From VRUE01 sp963699215 (GTDB lineage Bacteria; Actinomycetota; Thermoleophilia; Solirubrobacterales; 70-9): a DNA stretch of 64,000 nt. The translations under genes and the position numbers were made by a program. Below the pieces are notes generated by a model that was not told where the DNA came from, did not search any database, and saw only the letters and a list, made by a program, of their open reading frames with translations. Of the stretch, positions 16,745-25,965 are shown piece after piece. The DNA lies in NCBI GenBank assembly GCA_963699215.1, contig OY969422.1, forward strand, positions 930,001 to 994,000, read 5' to 3'. The stretch's first letter is position 1. Each line of letters starts with the position of its first letter.

Positions 16745-17614
16745 ATGAACCAGTCGATCCAGTCAAACCCGCGGCGGCTGTGGCGGATGTCGGTCATGGC
16801 GGTCGCGATGCTGGCGGTCCTCGCCGTCTTCGCCGGCGGCGCCCGCGCCGCCAACTACGTGGCGCTCGGCGACTCCTACGCCGCCGGCCCCTTGATCCCC
16901 AACCCCCTGCTGCCGCTCGGCTGCCTCAAGTCGAGCAACAACTACGCCCACCTGGCGGCGCCCGGCATCGGCCTGACGCTGCGCGATGCGACCTGCAGCG
17001 GCGCGACCACCGAGGACATGACCAATCCCCAGAACGTCGACCCCGACGGGCCCAACCCGCCCCAGTTCGACTCGCTCGATGCGGAAACGACGGTCGTCTC
17101 GCTGACGATCGGCGGCAACGACATCGGCTTCTCCGATATCGCCCTCGACTGCGTCACGATCAACCCGTTCAGCACGCCCTGCAAAAACAAATACGCCTCC
17201 GGCGGCAAAGACCAGATAGCCGAACGGATCGCGGCGACGGCGCCGAAAGTCGACGCGGTGCTGGACGGCATCGAGGAACGCTCGCCCTCGGCCGAGGTCT
17301 TCGTCGTCAACTACGCGGCGATCTTCCCGGAGACGGGCTTCGGCTGCTGGCCGCAGATGCCGATCGGCTTCGGCGACGTGCCCTACCTGCGGGCGAAGCA
17401 GAAAGAACTGAACGCGATGCTCGCCACGCAGATGGCGGCCAACGGAGCGACGCTGGTCGACTGGTACAAAGCCAGCATCGGTCACGACGCCTGCAAAGGC
17501 TCCTCGACCCGCTGGGTCGAGCCGGTGGTGCCGAGCAACCCCGCGGCGCCGATCCATCCCAACAAAGCCGGCATGCAGGGGGCGGCAAACGCCCTCGTCG
17601 CGGCCGTCAAATGA
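16745..17614 (+). CDS. Secreted SGNH/GDSL-family esterase or lipase
   Basis: The 289-residue exported hydrolase has all SGNH blocks: YVALGDSYAAG with the nucleophile Ser near residue 44, the SLTIGGNDIGF block near 119-129, and IHPNKAGMQ near the end giving the catalytic His. The signal peptide ends GGARA. GAGGAG lies at 16733-16738, immediately beside ATG 16739, so ATG 16745 with proper spacing is the better start. The layout matches secreted lipases/esterases of actinobacteria. A hairpin (CGCTCG...CGAGCG) lies in the leader. Substrate is unknown. Confidence 0.85.
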   Translation: MNQSIQSNPRRLWRMSVMAVAMLAVLAVFAGGARAANYVALGDSYAAGPLIPNPLLPLGCLKSSNNYAHLAAPGIGLTLRDATCSGATTEDMTNPQNVDPDGPNPPQFDSLDAETTVVSLTIGGNDIGFSDIALDCVTINPFSTPCKNKYASGGKDQIAERIAATAPKVDAVLDGIEERSPSAEVFVVNYAAIFPETGFGCWPQMPIGFGDVPYLRAKQKELNAMLATQMAANGATLVDWYKASIGHDACKGSSTRWVEPVVPSNPAAPIHPNKAGMQGAANALVAAVK

Positions 17615-17615
17615 G

Positions 17616-18332
17616 CTAAGCCCTGGCGAGCCGACGCTCGCGCGGGCCGGCGGGAGCATCCTGCCGGCCCGCCGGGCACGGCTCGGGCATCGGGAAGAGG
17701 TCGAGGAAGCGACTCGCCTCCCGCTTGGACCCCTCGACCTTCGCCGCCCCCGACTGGATCGCCTGGTCGAAGGGGAGCCGGTCAGAGAGGATCGCGGCCA
17801 GGGTGCCCGGCTCGTCGATCTCGATCGTCGCGGCCGCCTCCTCGGCGCCACCGCGGGCTAGCGCGATCTCGCCCGCGGCGACGTCGACCCGGAAGCGTTC
17901 CTCGCCGAGGCGCAGCTCGTAGCTTGCCGCCAGCGCGCCCGCGGCCTCGGGATCGAAGAGCGAACGCAGGGCGAGGACGATCGAGTCGACGCCGATCTCG
18001 CGATGCTCGGGCGGGAACGGCGAACGCGCCCCCCAGGCGCCGAGGCCGGTCACCACCGGCTCCAGCCCGGCGCCCCACTCGGTCAGCTCGTAGACCTGGG
18101 CCGCGGCCGGCGGTGGCAGTTTGCGACGATGGACGACACCGCCCCGCTCGAGCTCTCGCAGACGCTCGGAGAGGATGTTGGGGCTTGCTTTCGGCAGCCC
18201 GCGACGGAGGTCGGTGAAACGCTTCGGGCCGAGCAGCAGCTCACGGACGACGAGCAGGGCCCAGCGCTCGCCGACGAGGTCGAGGGCGGAGGCGAACCGG
18301 CATGCATCGCCGTATGAGCGCTTCGTTGCCAT
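17616..18332 (-). CDS. HxlR-type winged-helix regulator with SCP2-like C-terminal domain
   Basis: A 238-residue regulator. The N-terminal HxlR domain (about residues 6-100) shows YGDACRFASALDLVGERWAL and RFTDLRRGLP...NILSERLREL. Residues about 115-215 look like a sterol-carrier (SCP2) type domain (SYELRLGEERFRVDV... TLAAILSDRLPFDQAIQSG), which may bind a lipophilic ligand. HxlR proteins often sense quinones or drugs. It is divergent from an MFS exporter, with an inverted repeat between them, so it probably represses that exporter. The last 25 residues are Arg/Pro-rich. Confidence 0.83.
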   Translation of the reverse strand: MATKRSYGDACRFASALDLVGERWALLVVRELLLGPKRFTDLRRGLPKASPNILSERLRELERGGVVHRRKLPPPAAAQVYELTEWGAGLEPVVTGLGAWGARSPFPPEHREIGVDSIVLALRSLFDPEAAGALAASYELRLGEERFRVDVAAGEIALARGGAEEAAATIEIDEPGTLAAILSDRLPFDQAIQSGAAKVEGSKREASRFLDLFPMPEPCPAGRQDAPAGPRERRLARA

Positions 18333-18383
18333 GGAGCCAGTCTAGGCCTATTGATACAAGTTTGCAACTAAGTGGTCGTGTTT

Positions 18384-18397
18384 AGCAACCTTTTGCT
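18384..18397. promoter_or_regulatory. Inverted repeat AGCAA-CCTT-TTGCT between HxlR and MFS genes
   Basis: A perfect 5-base inverted repeat, with a related TTTGCAAC at 18361-18368 nearby, sits in the AT-richer gap between divergent genes. TAGGGT just downstream could be a -10 box for the exporter. The likely binder is the HxlR regulator (inference). Confidence 0.45.
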
Positions 18398-18441
18398 AGG
18401 GTAGCCGCACGATGAACCGAGACTCAGAGGAGGCGAAAGAG

Positions 18442-19944
18442 ATGAGCGCCAACGCCAACCCAGCAGAAGCGACCGGAGGGGCTGCCGGCGCGGTCGACGA
18501 CGGCAGCCGCTGGTTGGCGCTCTACGTGCTCTGCGCCGGCATGCTGATGATCGTCCTCGACATCACGATCGTCAACGTGGCCCTGCCCTCGATTCAGGAC
18601 GACCTCGGCTTCTCGCAGAGCAACCTCGCCTGGGTGGTGAACGCGTACCTCGTCCCCTTCGGCGGCCTGCTGCTGCTCGCCGGGCGCCTCGGCGACCTGC
18701 TCGGCCAGCGCCGCGTCTTCCTCGCCGGGCTCGCCGTCTTCACCACCGCCTCGCTGCTCTGCGGCCTCTCGCAGAGCCAGGAGATGCTGATCGCCGCCCG
18801 CTTCGTCCAGGGCATCGGCGGGGCGCTGACCTCGGCGGTGATCCTGGGGATGATCGTGACGATGTTCCCGGAGCCGCGCGAGCAGGCGAAAGCGATCGGC
18901 GTCTACGGCTTCGTCGCCTCCGCCGGCGGCACGATCGGGTTGCTGATCGGTGGCGTGCTGACCGAGGCGATCGCCTGGCACTGGATCTTCTTCATCAACC
19001 TGCCGGTCGGCATCGCGACCGCGGCGATGGCGCGGCGGCTGATCGCCAACTCGCCCGGGATCGGCTTCGGCGAGGGCGCCGACATCCTCGGTGCGACGCT
19101 GATCACCAGCGGCCTGATGCTCGGCACCTACACGATCCTCGGGGTCAACGAGCACGGCTGGGGATCGGCCCAGACGCTCGTGCTCGGCGGCATCTCGCTG
19201 GCCCTGGAGACGGCATTCGTGCTGCGCCAGGCGCGCATCGCCAACCCGCTGATGCCGTTGCGGCTGTTCCGCTCGCGCAACGTCTCGGGGTCGAACGCGC
19301 TGCAGATGCTGCTCGTCGCCGGGATGTTCTCGATGTTCTTCCTCGGCGCCCTCTACCTGCAGCAGATCCTCGGCTACGACCCGCTCGAGGTCGGCCTCGC
19401 CTTCCTGCCGGCGACGCTCGTGATGGGCACGTTGTCGCTCGGCTACTCGGAAAAGCTGATCATGCGCTTCGGCCCGCGCGCGATGCTGATCCCAGGGATG
19501 GCGCTGGTCGGCGTGGCGCTGTTGCTCTTCGCCCGCACCCCGGTCGACGGCAGCTACCTGACGGACATCCTGCCGCCGATGCTGCTGATCGGGGTCGGCA
19601 TCGGGACCTCTTTCCCATCGCTGATGACGCTGGCGATGTCGGGGGCGACGCCGGAAGACGCGGGCCTGGCCTCGGGCGTGGTCAACACCAGCGCCCAGGT
19701 CGGCGGCGCGATCGGGCTCGCCGTGCTCGCCACGCTGGCGGCCGAGCGGACCAGCACGCTGGAAGCCGGCGGCACCGCGTTCAAGGCCGCGCTCAACTCC
19801 GGCTTCCACCTCGCCTACCTGGTCGGCGCGGCGCTGGTCGGCGTCGCCCTCCTGATCGCGATCTTCGTGCTGCGCTCCGAACCGGCGCCGGCACACGGCG
19901 AGCAGGCCGCAGGGGCGACGGAGCCGGCCTACGAGGCGGGCTAA
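18442..19944 (+). CDS. MFS drug exporter, DHA2 (EmrB/QacA-like, 14 helices)
   Basis: A 500-residue multi-pass transporter. The DHA2 signature is present: DITIVNVALPSIQDDLGF in the first helix and LAGRLGDLLGQRRVF in the loop between helices 2 and 3. Proton-coupled exporters of this family remove toxic or signalling compounds. The frame begins at ATG 18412, but GAGGAGG at 18427-18433 is correctly spaced for ATG 18442. A VOC-family gene follows 20 bases later. The divergent HxlR regulator probably controls it. Substrate unknown. Confidence 0.88.
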   Translation: MSANANPAEATGGAAGAVDDGSRWLALYVLCAGMLMIVLDITIVNVALPSIQDDLGFSQSNLAWVVNAYLVPFGGLLLLAGRLGDLLGQRRVFLAGLAVFTTASLLCGLSQSQEMLIAARFVQGIGGALTSAVILGMIVTMFPEPREQAKAIGVYGFVASAGGTIGLLIGGVLTEAIAWHWIFFINLPVGIATAAMARRLIANSPGIGFGEGADILGATLITSGLMLGTYTILGVNEHGWGSAQTLVLGGISLALETAFVLRQARIANPLMPLRLFRSRNVSGSNALQMLLVAGMFSMFFLGALYLQQILGYDPLEVGLAFLPATLVMGTLSLGYSEKLIMRFGPRAMLIPGMALVGVALLLFARTPVDGSYLTDILPPMLLIGVGIGTSFPSLMTLAMSGATPEDAGLASGVVNTSAQVGGAIGLAVLATLAAERTSTLEAGGTAFKAALNSGFHLAYLVGAALVGVALLIAIFVLRSEPAPAHGEQAAGATEPAYEAG

Positions 19945-19964
19945 CTACGGAAAGGAGAATCACC

Positions 19965-20333
19965 ATGGGAAATCCAGTCGTTCACTTCGAGGTGATCGGG
20001 AAGGACGGAGGCAACCTGCAGCGCTACTACGCGGAGCTGTTCGAGTGGAAGGTCGACGCCTCGAACCCGATGGGCTATGGGCTGGTCAAAGGGGAAGACA
20101 ACCCGTCGGAGATGGGGAGCATCGGCGGCGGCATCGGCACCGGTCCCGACGGCTACGAGGGCCACGTCACCTTCTACGTCGGCGTGCCCGACATCGAGCA
20201 GGCCCTGCAGAAGGCGGAGAGCCTCGGCGGGACCAGGGTGATGGGCCCGGAGAAGGTGATGGACCAGGTGGAGCTGGGCCAGTTCGAAGACCCCGAGGGC
20301 AACCTGATCGGCCTCGTCCGCGACTCTTCGTAG
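19965..20333 (+). CDS. VOC (glyoxalase/bleomycin-resistance) family protein
   Basis: A 122-residue single-domain VOC protein with the two beta-alpha-beta-beta-beta repeats: VVHFEVIGKDGGNLQRYYAE at the start and HVTFYVGVPDIEQALQKAE in the second half, ending FEDPEGNLIGLV. Members bind a metal and act as lyases, dioxygenases or drug-binding proteins. AAAGGAG precedes the ATG. It sits 20 bases after the MFS exporter, so both may serve detoxification of one compound. Confidence 0.82.
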   Translation: MGNPVVHFEVIGKDGGNLQRYYAELFEWKVDASNPMGYGLVKGEDNPSEMGSIGGGIGTGPDGYEGHVTFYVGVPDIEQALQKAESLGGTRVMGPEKVMDQVELGQFEDPEGNLIGLVRDSS

Positions 20334-20343
20334 GTCGGCGCGT

Positions 20344-21717
20344 ATGGTCTGCGGTGGGATGCCACCGCAGACCCGATACGCGCGCAGCGGCGACGTCGGC
20401 ATCGCCTACCAGGAGCTCGGCGAAGGCGCGATCGACATCGTCGTCGCCTATCCCTACCTCTCTCACCTCGACCTGATGTGGGAAAACCCGGCCCTGGTGC
20501 GGTTCCTGCGCCGGCTCGGCTCCTTCGCCCGGGTGATCACCTTCGACCGTCGCGGGGTCGGGCTGTCGGACCCCGTGGACGGTACGACGACGCTGGAGGA
20601 GCGGATGGACGACCTGCGTGCGGTGATGGACGCGGCCGGCTTGGAGCGCGCGGCGCTGTTCGGCATGTCGGAGGGGGCGATGACGTCCATGCTGTTCGCC
20701 GCCTCTCACCCGGAGCGTGTCTCGGCGCTGGTGCTGTGGGGGGGAATGGCCCGCTCGACCTGGGCCGAGGACTACCCGTGGGCGGCACCGAAGGAGGCCT
20801 TGCTGGAAGCCGACGAGGAGTTGATGAACCCTCACTGGGGGCAGGGCGCGACGCTCGACGTGTTCTCGCCGAGCCTCGTCGGCGATCCCGCCGCCCGTGA
20901 GGCTCAGGCCCGCTACGAGCGCCAGGCCGCCAGCCCGTTGCGCGCCCATCAGCTCTTGAAGATGTTTCTCGAGGCGGACGTGCGCGACGCCTTGCCGCTG
21001 ATCCACACGCCGACCCTGGTCATGCACCGCCGCGGCGACCAGGTGGTCAACTACAGGGCCGCGCGCTGGCTGGCCGAGCAGATAGAGGGCAGCCGCTACG
21101 TCGAGCTGGAGGGCGTCGATCACTTCCCCTGGGTCGGCGAAGGTGGGATCGAGGCCATGGACGAGGTCGAGGAGTTCCTCACCGGCGTGCGGCCGGGGCC
21201 GGCCCCGGAGCGGGTGCTCGCCACCGTGCTCTTCACCGACATCGTCGACTCGACCCGTCTCGCCGGCGAGATGGGCGATCGCCGCTGGCGCGACCTGCTC
21301 GAGCGACACCAGGAGCTGACCCGCGCCCAGCTGACCCGCTTCGAGGGGCGCGAGGTGAAGACCACCGGCGACGGCTTCCTCGCGGTCTTCGACGGCCCGA
21401 CCCGCGCCGCCGAGTGCGCGCGCGCGATCGCCGCGGCAATGTCGACCCTGGGGATCGAGGTTCGGGCCGGCCTGCACACCGGCGAGGTCGAGCTGATGGG
21501 CGACGACGTCGGCGGCATCGCGGTCCACGTCGCCGCCCGCATCGCCGGCCTGGCCGAGGCCCGCGAGGTGCTCGTATCGCGCACCGTGCGCGACCTCTCC
21601 GTCGGCTCGGGGATCGAGTTCGCCGAGGCCGGCAGTCACGCGCTCAAGGGCGTGGCGGAGGAGTGGGACGTCTACCGCGTCGCCTCGACCCCGCTCTCGC
21701 CAAGCGGCGTCAGCTGA
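20344..21717 (+). CDS. Alpha/beta-hydrolase fused to a class III nucleotide cyclase
   Basis: A 457-residue fusion. Residues about 10-280 form an alpha/beta hydrolase with complete triad: Ser in GMSEGA, Asp in RRGDQV and His in GVDHFPW. Residues about 295-445 form a class III cyclase: FTDIVDST and TTGDGF supply both metal-binding aspartates, and Lys in VKTTGDG fits the adenine-binding lysine. It may make cAMP in response to a small molecule handled by the hydrolase part. ATG 20344 and ATG 20359 are both possible starts; the second gives the usual MPPQTRYARSGDV opening. No transmembrane helix is seen. Confidence 0.87.
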   Translation: MVCGGMPPQTRYARSGDVGIAYQELGEGAIDIVVAYPYLSHLDLMWENPALVRFLRRLGSFARVITFDRRGVGLSDPVDGTTTLEERMDDLRAVMDAAGLERAALFGMSEGAMTSMLFAASHPERVSALVLWGGMARSTWAEDYPWAAPKEALLEADEELMNPHWGQGATLDVFSPSLVGDPAAREAQARYERQAASPLRAHQLLKMFLEADVRDALPLIHTPTLVMHRRGDQVVNYRAARWLAEQIEGSRYVELEGVDHFPWVGEGGIEAMDEVEEFLTGVRPGPAPERVLATVLFTDIVDSTRLAGEMGDRRWRDLLERHQELTRAQLTRFEGREVKTTGDGFLAVFDGPTRAAECARAIAAAMSTLGIEVRAGLHTGEVELMGDDVGGIAVHVAARIAGLAEAREVLVSRTVRDLSVGSGIEFAEAGSHALKGVAEEWDVYRVASTPLSPSGVS

Positions 21718-22156
21718 CGGGAGGGCGGTCCGACTCGCCGACCGCCCAGATCGCGACTGGCGGCGGCACGAGCAGGAAGGCGAGCGAGGCGAGCTCGGCG
21801 ACGGCGTCGGCGGTGTCGAAGTTGTCGAGGTGGGTGGCGTGGAAGAAGAGGTGGAGGACGGCACTCAGCAGCCAGGCCGAGCAGACGGCGCGGACCAGCG
21901 TCGGCTGCAGCGTCCACGCCGCCCAGGCGAAGAGCACGGTGAAGCCGAGGTAGAGGCCGCCGACGTCGGTGACCAGGTGCTCGTTGTACGGGGGCAGCAG
22001 GTCCACCCAGTGGGAGAGGAAGGGGAAGTCGTCGTAGAAGGCGTGCGGCGCCAGCGTCGCGACCAGCCCGACCGAGGCGGCGGAGACGCAGAGGATCGCC
22101 AGCGCAACGCGGGCGGCGCCGGCCGAGCGCATCTCGCCGAGGCCCCCGTCAGGCAT
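21710..22156 (-). CDS. Small four-helix membrane protein
   Basis: A 148-residue protein with four hydrophobic segments (about 15-34, 65-83, 88-108, 119-138) and a conserved-looking NEHLVTDVGGLYLG loop. Its ATG overlaps the stop of the reductase-like gene by 8 bases, so both come from one transcript. It also overlaps the cyclase gene tail-to-tail by 8 bases. Function unknown. Confidence 0.7.
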   Translation of the reverse strand: MPDGGLGEMRSAGAARVALAILCVSAASVGLVATLAPHAFYDDFPFLSHWVDLLPPYNEHLVTDVGGLYLGFTVLFAWAAWTLQPTLVRAVCSAWLLSAVLHLFFHATHLDNFDTADAVAELASLAFLLVPPPVAIWAVGESDRPPVS

Positions 22157-22910
22157 CGGCGAGCCACTGCTCGAAGGTGCGACCGCCGGCCGCCGCGTCC
22201 GGGTTGCAGAGTGCGCCTTCGCGCATCGGGCGGCCGATCGGGCCGATCATCGGGAACCGCAACGGAAGCGCCCTGTGGCCCGCCCGCCGCCAGGCATCGG
22301 CGAGCTCGGACAGCGTCAGCACCTCGGGGCCGGCGACGTCCGGGAGCCGGCCGGCTGGATCGGCGTGGGCCGCCCCCGCCACACGCTCCGCCACCACCGG
22401 CGGGTCGACCGGCTGGAAGCGGGCGCTGCCAGACCGGACGATCCCGAAGCGCGCGTCCTGCTTGAACAGGTAGTCGATCAGCGTGTGGAACTGGGTGGCG
22501 CGCAGCAGGCTCCAGGGCACCTCGCCCTCGGCGATCGCCCGCTCCTGCTCGACCTTGACCTTGTAGTAGGCCATCGGCACCCGCTCGCAGCCGACGATCG
22601 AGACGCCGACGTAGTGCTGGGCGTCGGCCTCCGCCCCGGCGCGCAGCAGCCGCTTCGTGCCCTCGACCAGAACCGGGGCCGCGCGTCGCGGCGTGCTCGA
22701 GTTCGAGACGTCGACCACGACCTCGACGCCGCCGAGCGCCTCGGCCAGGCCCTCGCCGCTGGTCAGGTCGATGCGCCGGTGCGATGCTCCGTCCGGGAGC
22801 CTCTTCGGCGCGCTGCGGCTCAGCACGCGGACCTCGTCGCCCCGTGCCGCCAGCTCGGCGACCAGGGGCTTTCCGAGGACGCCGGTCCCACCGACAACAG
22901 CCACCTTCAT
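22149..22910 (-). CDS. NAD(P)-binding SDR/NmrA-like protein
   Basis: The 253-residue protein starts with a dinucleotide-binding motif, VAVVGGTGVLGKPLVAEL (residues 3-20), and shows the atypical SDR pattern with YVGVSIVGCERVP and YYKVKVEQER in place of the classical YxxxK site. Such proteins are NADPH sensors or oxidoreductases for quinones and isoflavones. It is first in a two-gene operon with the small membrane protein. Substrate unknown. Confidence 0.82.
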   Translation of the reverse strand: MKVAVVGGTGVLGKPLVAELAARGDEVRVLSRSAPKRLPDGASHRRIDLTSGEGLAEALGGVEVVVDVSNSSTPRRAAPVLVEGTKRLLRAGAEADAQHYVGVSIVGCERVPMAYYKVKVEQERAIAEGEVPWSLLRATQFHTLIDYLFKQDARFGIVRSGSARFQPVDPPVVAERVAGAAHADPAGRLPDVAGPEVLTLSELADAWRRAGHRALPLRFPMIGPIGRPMREGALCNPDAAAGGRTFEQWLADA

Positions 22911-22920
22911 GACCGGCAGC

Positions 22921-23529
22921 CTAAATGAGCTGGGGCTGGCGGAAGAGCTCCGGCGAGGGGATGCCGATCACGTCGCCCTGGAAGCGCTTCTCGCGCCCGT
23001 AGACGACCCAGGTCGTGTCGATTTCGCCGATGTCGAGATCGAGCCGCAGCTCGTCGGTGTGCTCTTCGACGTGCTCCATGTGGGTGAGGCCGGAGTCGTA
23101 GTCGCCGCGGAGGAGACCTTCGGCGACCAGCGGCTTCGAGGCGACGTCGATCACCTCCTCCCAGGCGGCCAGCTCGACGTAGCCCTTGGTCGCGGGGACG
23201 ATCCCCAGCGAGCGCGGCTTCTCCACGTCGCGCCGGCTGAGCAGCACCAGGTGCTTGGTCGGGTAGATGAAGGTGTCGACCACCCAGACCTCGGTCCAGT
23301 ACTTCTCGGTGATCTCGTGTACCAGGGGGTGGGCGCTGCACTGGACGAGGAAGGCGCCCGGGGTCTCGCGCAGCATCTCCAGCCCGACGAAGAAGTCGGT
23401 GATCAGCTCGATCCCGTAGTCGTCGATGCCCTGGAAGCTGGCGTACTCGATCACCGCCCGCTCGTGGCAGGTCCCGGTCGGGCCGAGGGTGATGAAGGTG
23501 ACCCGCTCGCTGCGCTCGCCCGCCTCCAT
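22921..23529 (-). CDS. Prephenate dehydratase-like (BacA-type) protein
   Basis: A 202-residue protein that begins VTFITLGPTGTCHERAVIEY, close to the LGPEGT start of prephenate dehydratase and of BacA, a prephenate decarboxylase of bacilysin synthesis. The length matches BacA (about 204) rather than full PheA, and there is no ACT domain. The later TKGYVELAAWEEVIDVAS and YDSGLTHMEHVEEHTDEL segments fit a periplasmic-binding-like fold. No partner genes of a dipeptide antibiotic lie beside it. A catalytic role is uncertain. Confidence 0.55.
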   Translation of the reverse strand: MEAGERSERVTFITLGPTGTCHERAVIEYASFQGIDDYGIELITDFFVGLEMLRETPGAFLVQCSAHPLVHEITEKYWTEVWVVDTFIYPTKHLVLLSRRDVEKPRSLGIVPATKGYVELAAWEEVIDVASKPLVAEGLLRGDYDSGLTHMEHVEEHTDELRLDLDIGEIDTTWVVYGREKRFQGDVIGIPSPELFRQPQLI

Positions 23530-23570
23530 GCAAGCAGGCTAGGCAACCAAACAAGAATCGTCAAGCAAAA

Positions 23571-23852
23571 CTAACCGTCCTGGCCGGCGCTCTTCCCCTC
23601 GCCCGGCCAGACTCCGGTCGTCCGCGCGAAGGCCGAGCGAACCATGTGGTCGACCAGGCCTTTGACCAGGCGGAAGATCGCGCCCTCCATCGCCAGCGCA
23701 GCGATCAGGACCGGGTAGGAGACCTCGCGCTGTTCGGCGTCGGGAGGTTCGTCATTGCCGACGACGCTCCAGATCCGCTCGAACCCCTTCTGCGCGACGA
23801 AGCCCGCCAGCAGGCCGGCGACGATCCCGATCGGGGCGAAGAGGAGCTTCAT
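23571..23852 (-). CDS. DUF4235 family small membrane protein
   Basis: The 93-residue protein matches the DUF4235 pattern: KLLFAPIGIVAGLLAGFVAQ at the start, then EPPDAEQREVSYP, then an Ala-rich second helix. This family is common and uncharacterised in actinobacteria, probably an inner-membrane protein with two helices. It stands alone in the strand between the BacA-like gene and a divergent small membrane gene. Confidence 0.78.
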   Translation of the reverse strand: MKLLFAPIGIVAGLLAGFVAQKGFERIWSVVGNDEPPDAEQREVSYPVLIAALAMEGAIFRLVKGLVDHMVRSAFARTTGVWPGEGKSAGQDG

Positions 23853-23963
23853 GTCGTCGGAGTACCCCTCGGCGATGCGGGCAAACGACGGACGGGTTCA
23901 GATTCTCAATCCGGGGTAGCGGGATGGCAGCGCACAGAAGCACCCGCGAACCTAGGAGGAGAG

Positions 23964-24131
23964 ATGGCAACCAGAAGCGAGGGCGGTTCCGGTGCCGGCA
24001 TTTCGCTGGGTGGAGTGCTGGTCATCGTCGGAGTCGTCCTGATGATTGTCTGGAGCTTTTGGGTCGGGTTGATCGTCGCCCTCGTCGGCCTGATCGCATT
24101 CGGCGGCTTCGCCCGGGGACGCTGGTACTAG
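23964..24131 (+). CDS. Small 55-residue membrane protein
   Basis: The short gene has a strong ribosome site (AGGAGGAGAG) just before ATG 23964. The product has a Gly/Ser-rich start and one or two hydrophobic segments (about residues 15-46), ending FARGRWY. Such short two-helix proteins are frequent in actinobacteria. Function unknown. Confidence 0.65.
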   Translation: MATRSEGGSGAGISLGGVLVIVGVVLMIVWSFWVGLIVALVGLIAFGGFARGRWY

Positions 24132-24141
24132 CGCCGTCGGC

Positions 24142-25891
24142 CTACCCCGGCGCGGGGACTTGCGAGGCCATCTGCGCGTAGCCGGCGGCGCTTGGGTGGA
24201 TGCCGGTGTCGCCCTCGATCACCCAGGGCGGCCCCTCGGCGGGCCCCGAGCAGAAGGAGAGCGGGTGGTCGACCAGCAGCTCGTCCTGGGTCGGCTCGGA
24301 CTGCACGCTGCGGCCGTCGACGAGGTAGCCGAGGTACGAGCAGGAGTAGGTGGACGGGTAGACCGGCGAGATGTCGATGCCGACGTTGAAGTGGGGCGGG
24401 GCGATCGGGTGGAGCCGGACGGTGCTCACTTCGGCCGCGACCGAGGCGACCTGCTCGTTGAGCAGCTGGCCCATCGTCGCGATCTGGGTGGCGCTGTAGG
24501 CGAGCGCCGAGGAGGGCACCGAGAGGTGGTACTGCATGAGGTAGATCGTGGCGCTGGTGCTGTCGACCAGCTCGGTGTAGAGGCTCTTCAGGTTGGCGCG
24601 CAGGTGCACCGTCGCGAACGCTTCTTCGATGCACTCGCGGTACTCGCCGAAGAGGTCGGACCAGATCGCGCAGCCCATGTTGTCGACGCCGAAGAGCATT
24701 TCGGAGAGCAGTGGGTTGGCGCCGATCGTCATCAGGATGTAGTCGGGGTCTTCCGACTCGACCCGCTTGGTGGTGGAGTGGAACTGGCCGCCCGCGGCCC
24801 AGTCGGACGGTTCGGAGCCGCTGACGGCGAGGTTTTGGTAGTCGGTCACCCCGTGCGCGTTCGCCCACTGCGCCACCCACGAGACGTTGTTGGAGAGGCC
24901 GTAGTCGGGGGCATATTCGACCGTCGTGCCTTCGTTGCTGCGGTCGGTCGAGTTGGAGGAGCAGGCGTCGTCGTAGGTCGTCTTCCCCGGCTTGCAAGAG
25001 AGCAGGCTGGCTGAGCGGCATCGCCGAGCCGTCGTCGTAGTAGCCGAAGCCGGCGGTGACCGAGTCGCCGATCGCCCGCACCGTCGCCCCAGCGCCGTGC
25101 CCGACCTTGACCTGGACCGGCGGCACGAGGCTCCGCCCCGCCGCCGAGCCGCCGGCGCCTCGGGGCCGCACGCTGAGCTCGATCGACTCGGTTCCGCGGA
25201 AGCCCTTCTGGGGGTGGTAGACCAGCCGGCCACCGCGGATCTTCGCCAGGCCGTGACCGGGTCGGCGGGCGATCCGCCAGCTGACCTCGGACCCGCAGGC
25301 CGGCAGCTTCGCGGCGATCGGCCTGCCGGGCCTCGTCCGCAGCTGCGGCACGGTGGCGCAGAGGCGGCCGGCATGGCCGCGCGGAAGGAGCTGCCCCTCG
25401 TGGTCGTCCGAGGTGAGCTCGGCGACGCCGTCCCGCTCGAGGTCGAGCGCCTCGCTCGCGTCCACCTGCACGGCCGGCCCGATGCGGACGCCGGCGCGGC
25501 GCGTCCAGCGGCCGTCCTGCAGCCGCCGGGTGACGCGGCGGCTCAGCTCGACCTCGTGCACGAAGGTGAACGCGCGGCGGCGCTCCGGCACGCGCAGCGC
25601 CCCGCCGCTGGCGCGGGCGCGAACGGTCCAGGCGTGGATCGCGTCCCCCGGCAGGGCCAGGGACACCCTCAGCTCGACCCGCTGCCCGAGCAGCTGGATC
25701 GGGTAGCGGACCGGCACCAGCAGGGCGCTGCGTCCCTGCACCGGCGCGGCTAGCCTCACCTTGCCCACCTCGACCTTCGCCGGCTCCTTGGCCGCCGCCC
25801 CGGGGGCGAGGGCGAGCAGGCAGGCGAGCGCGAGGCAAAGCGCCGCGGTCGCCGGGCCGCGCGTTGCTCCCCGTTTCCCGGCTCGCGGCAT
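24142..25891 (-). pseudogene. Exported SGNH hydrolase, frameshifted as read
   Basis: Two minus-strand frames join into one protein. The first frame gives a signal peptide, a beta-rich domain of about 270 residues, and the SGNH block I (IGDSVTAGFGYYDDG). The second frame then gives CKPGKTTYDDACSSN, the TIGANPLL block and GIHPSAAGYAQMA with the catalytic His. The switch lies near 25004-25014 and one extra base restores a single reading frame of 582 residues. ATG 25891 is the likely start. All catalytic blocks survive, so this may be a sequencing error. It is divergent from the SpoIID-like gene. Confidence 0.72.
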
Positions 25892-25965
25892 GACCGGAAC
25901 GCTATCGAGCACGAGCTCTTGCACCTGCCGCTGGGGACCGCCGTCCGCCGCTATTCTCGGATCGG

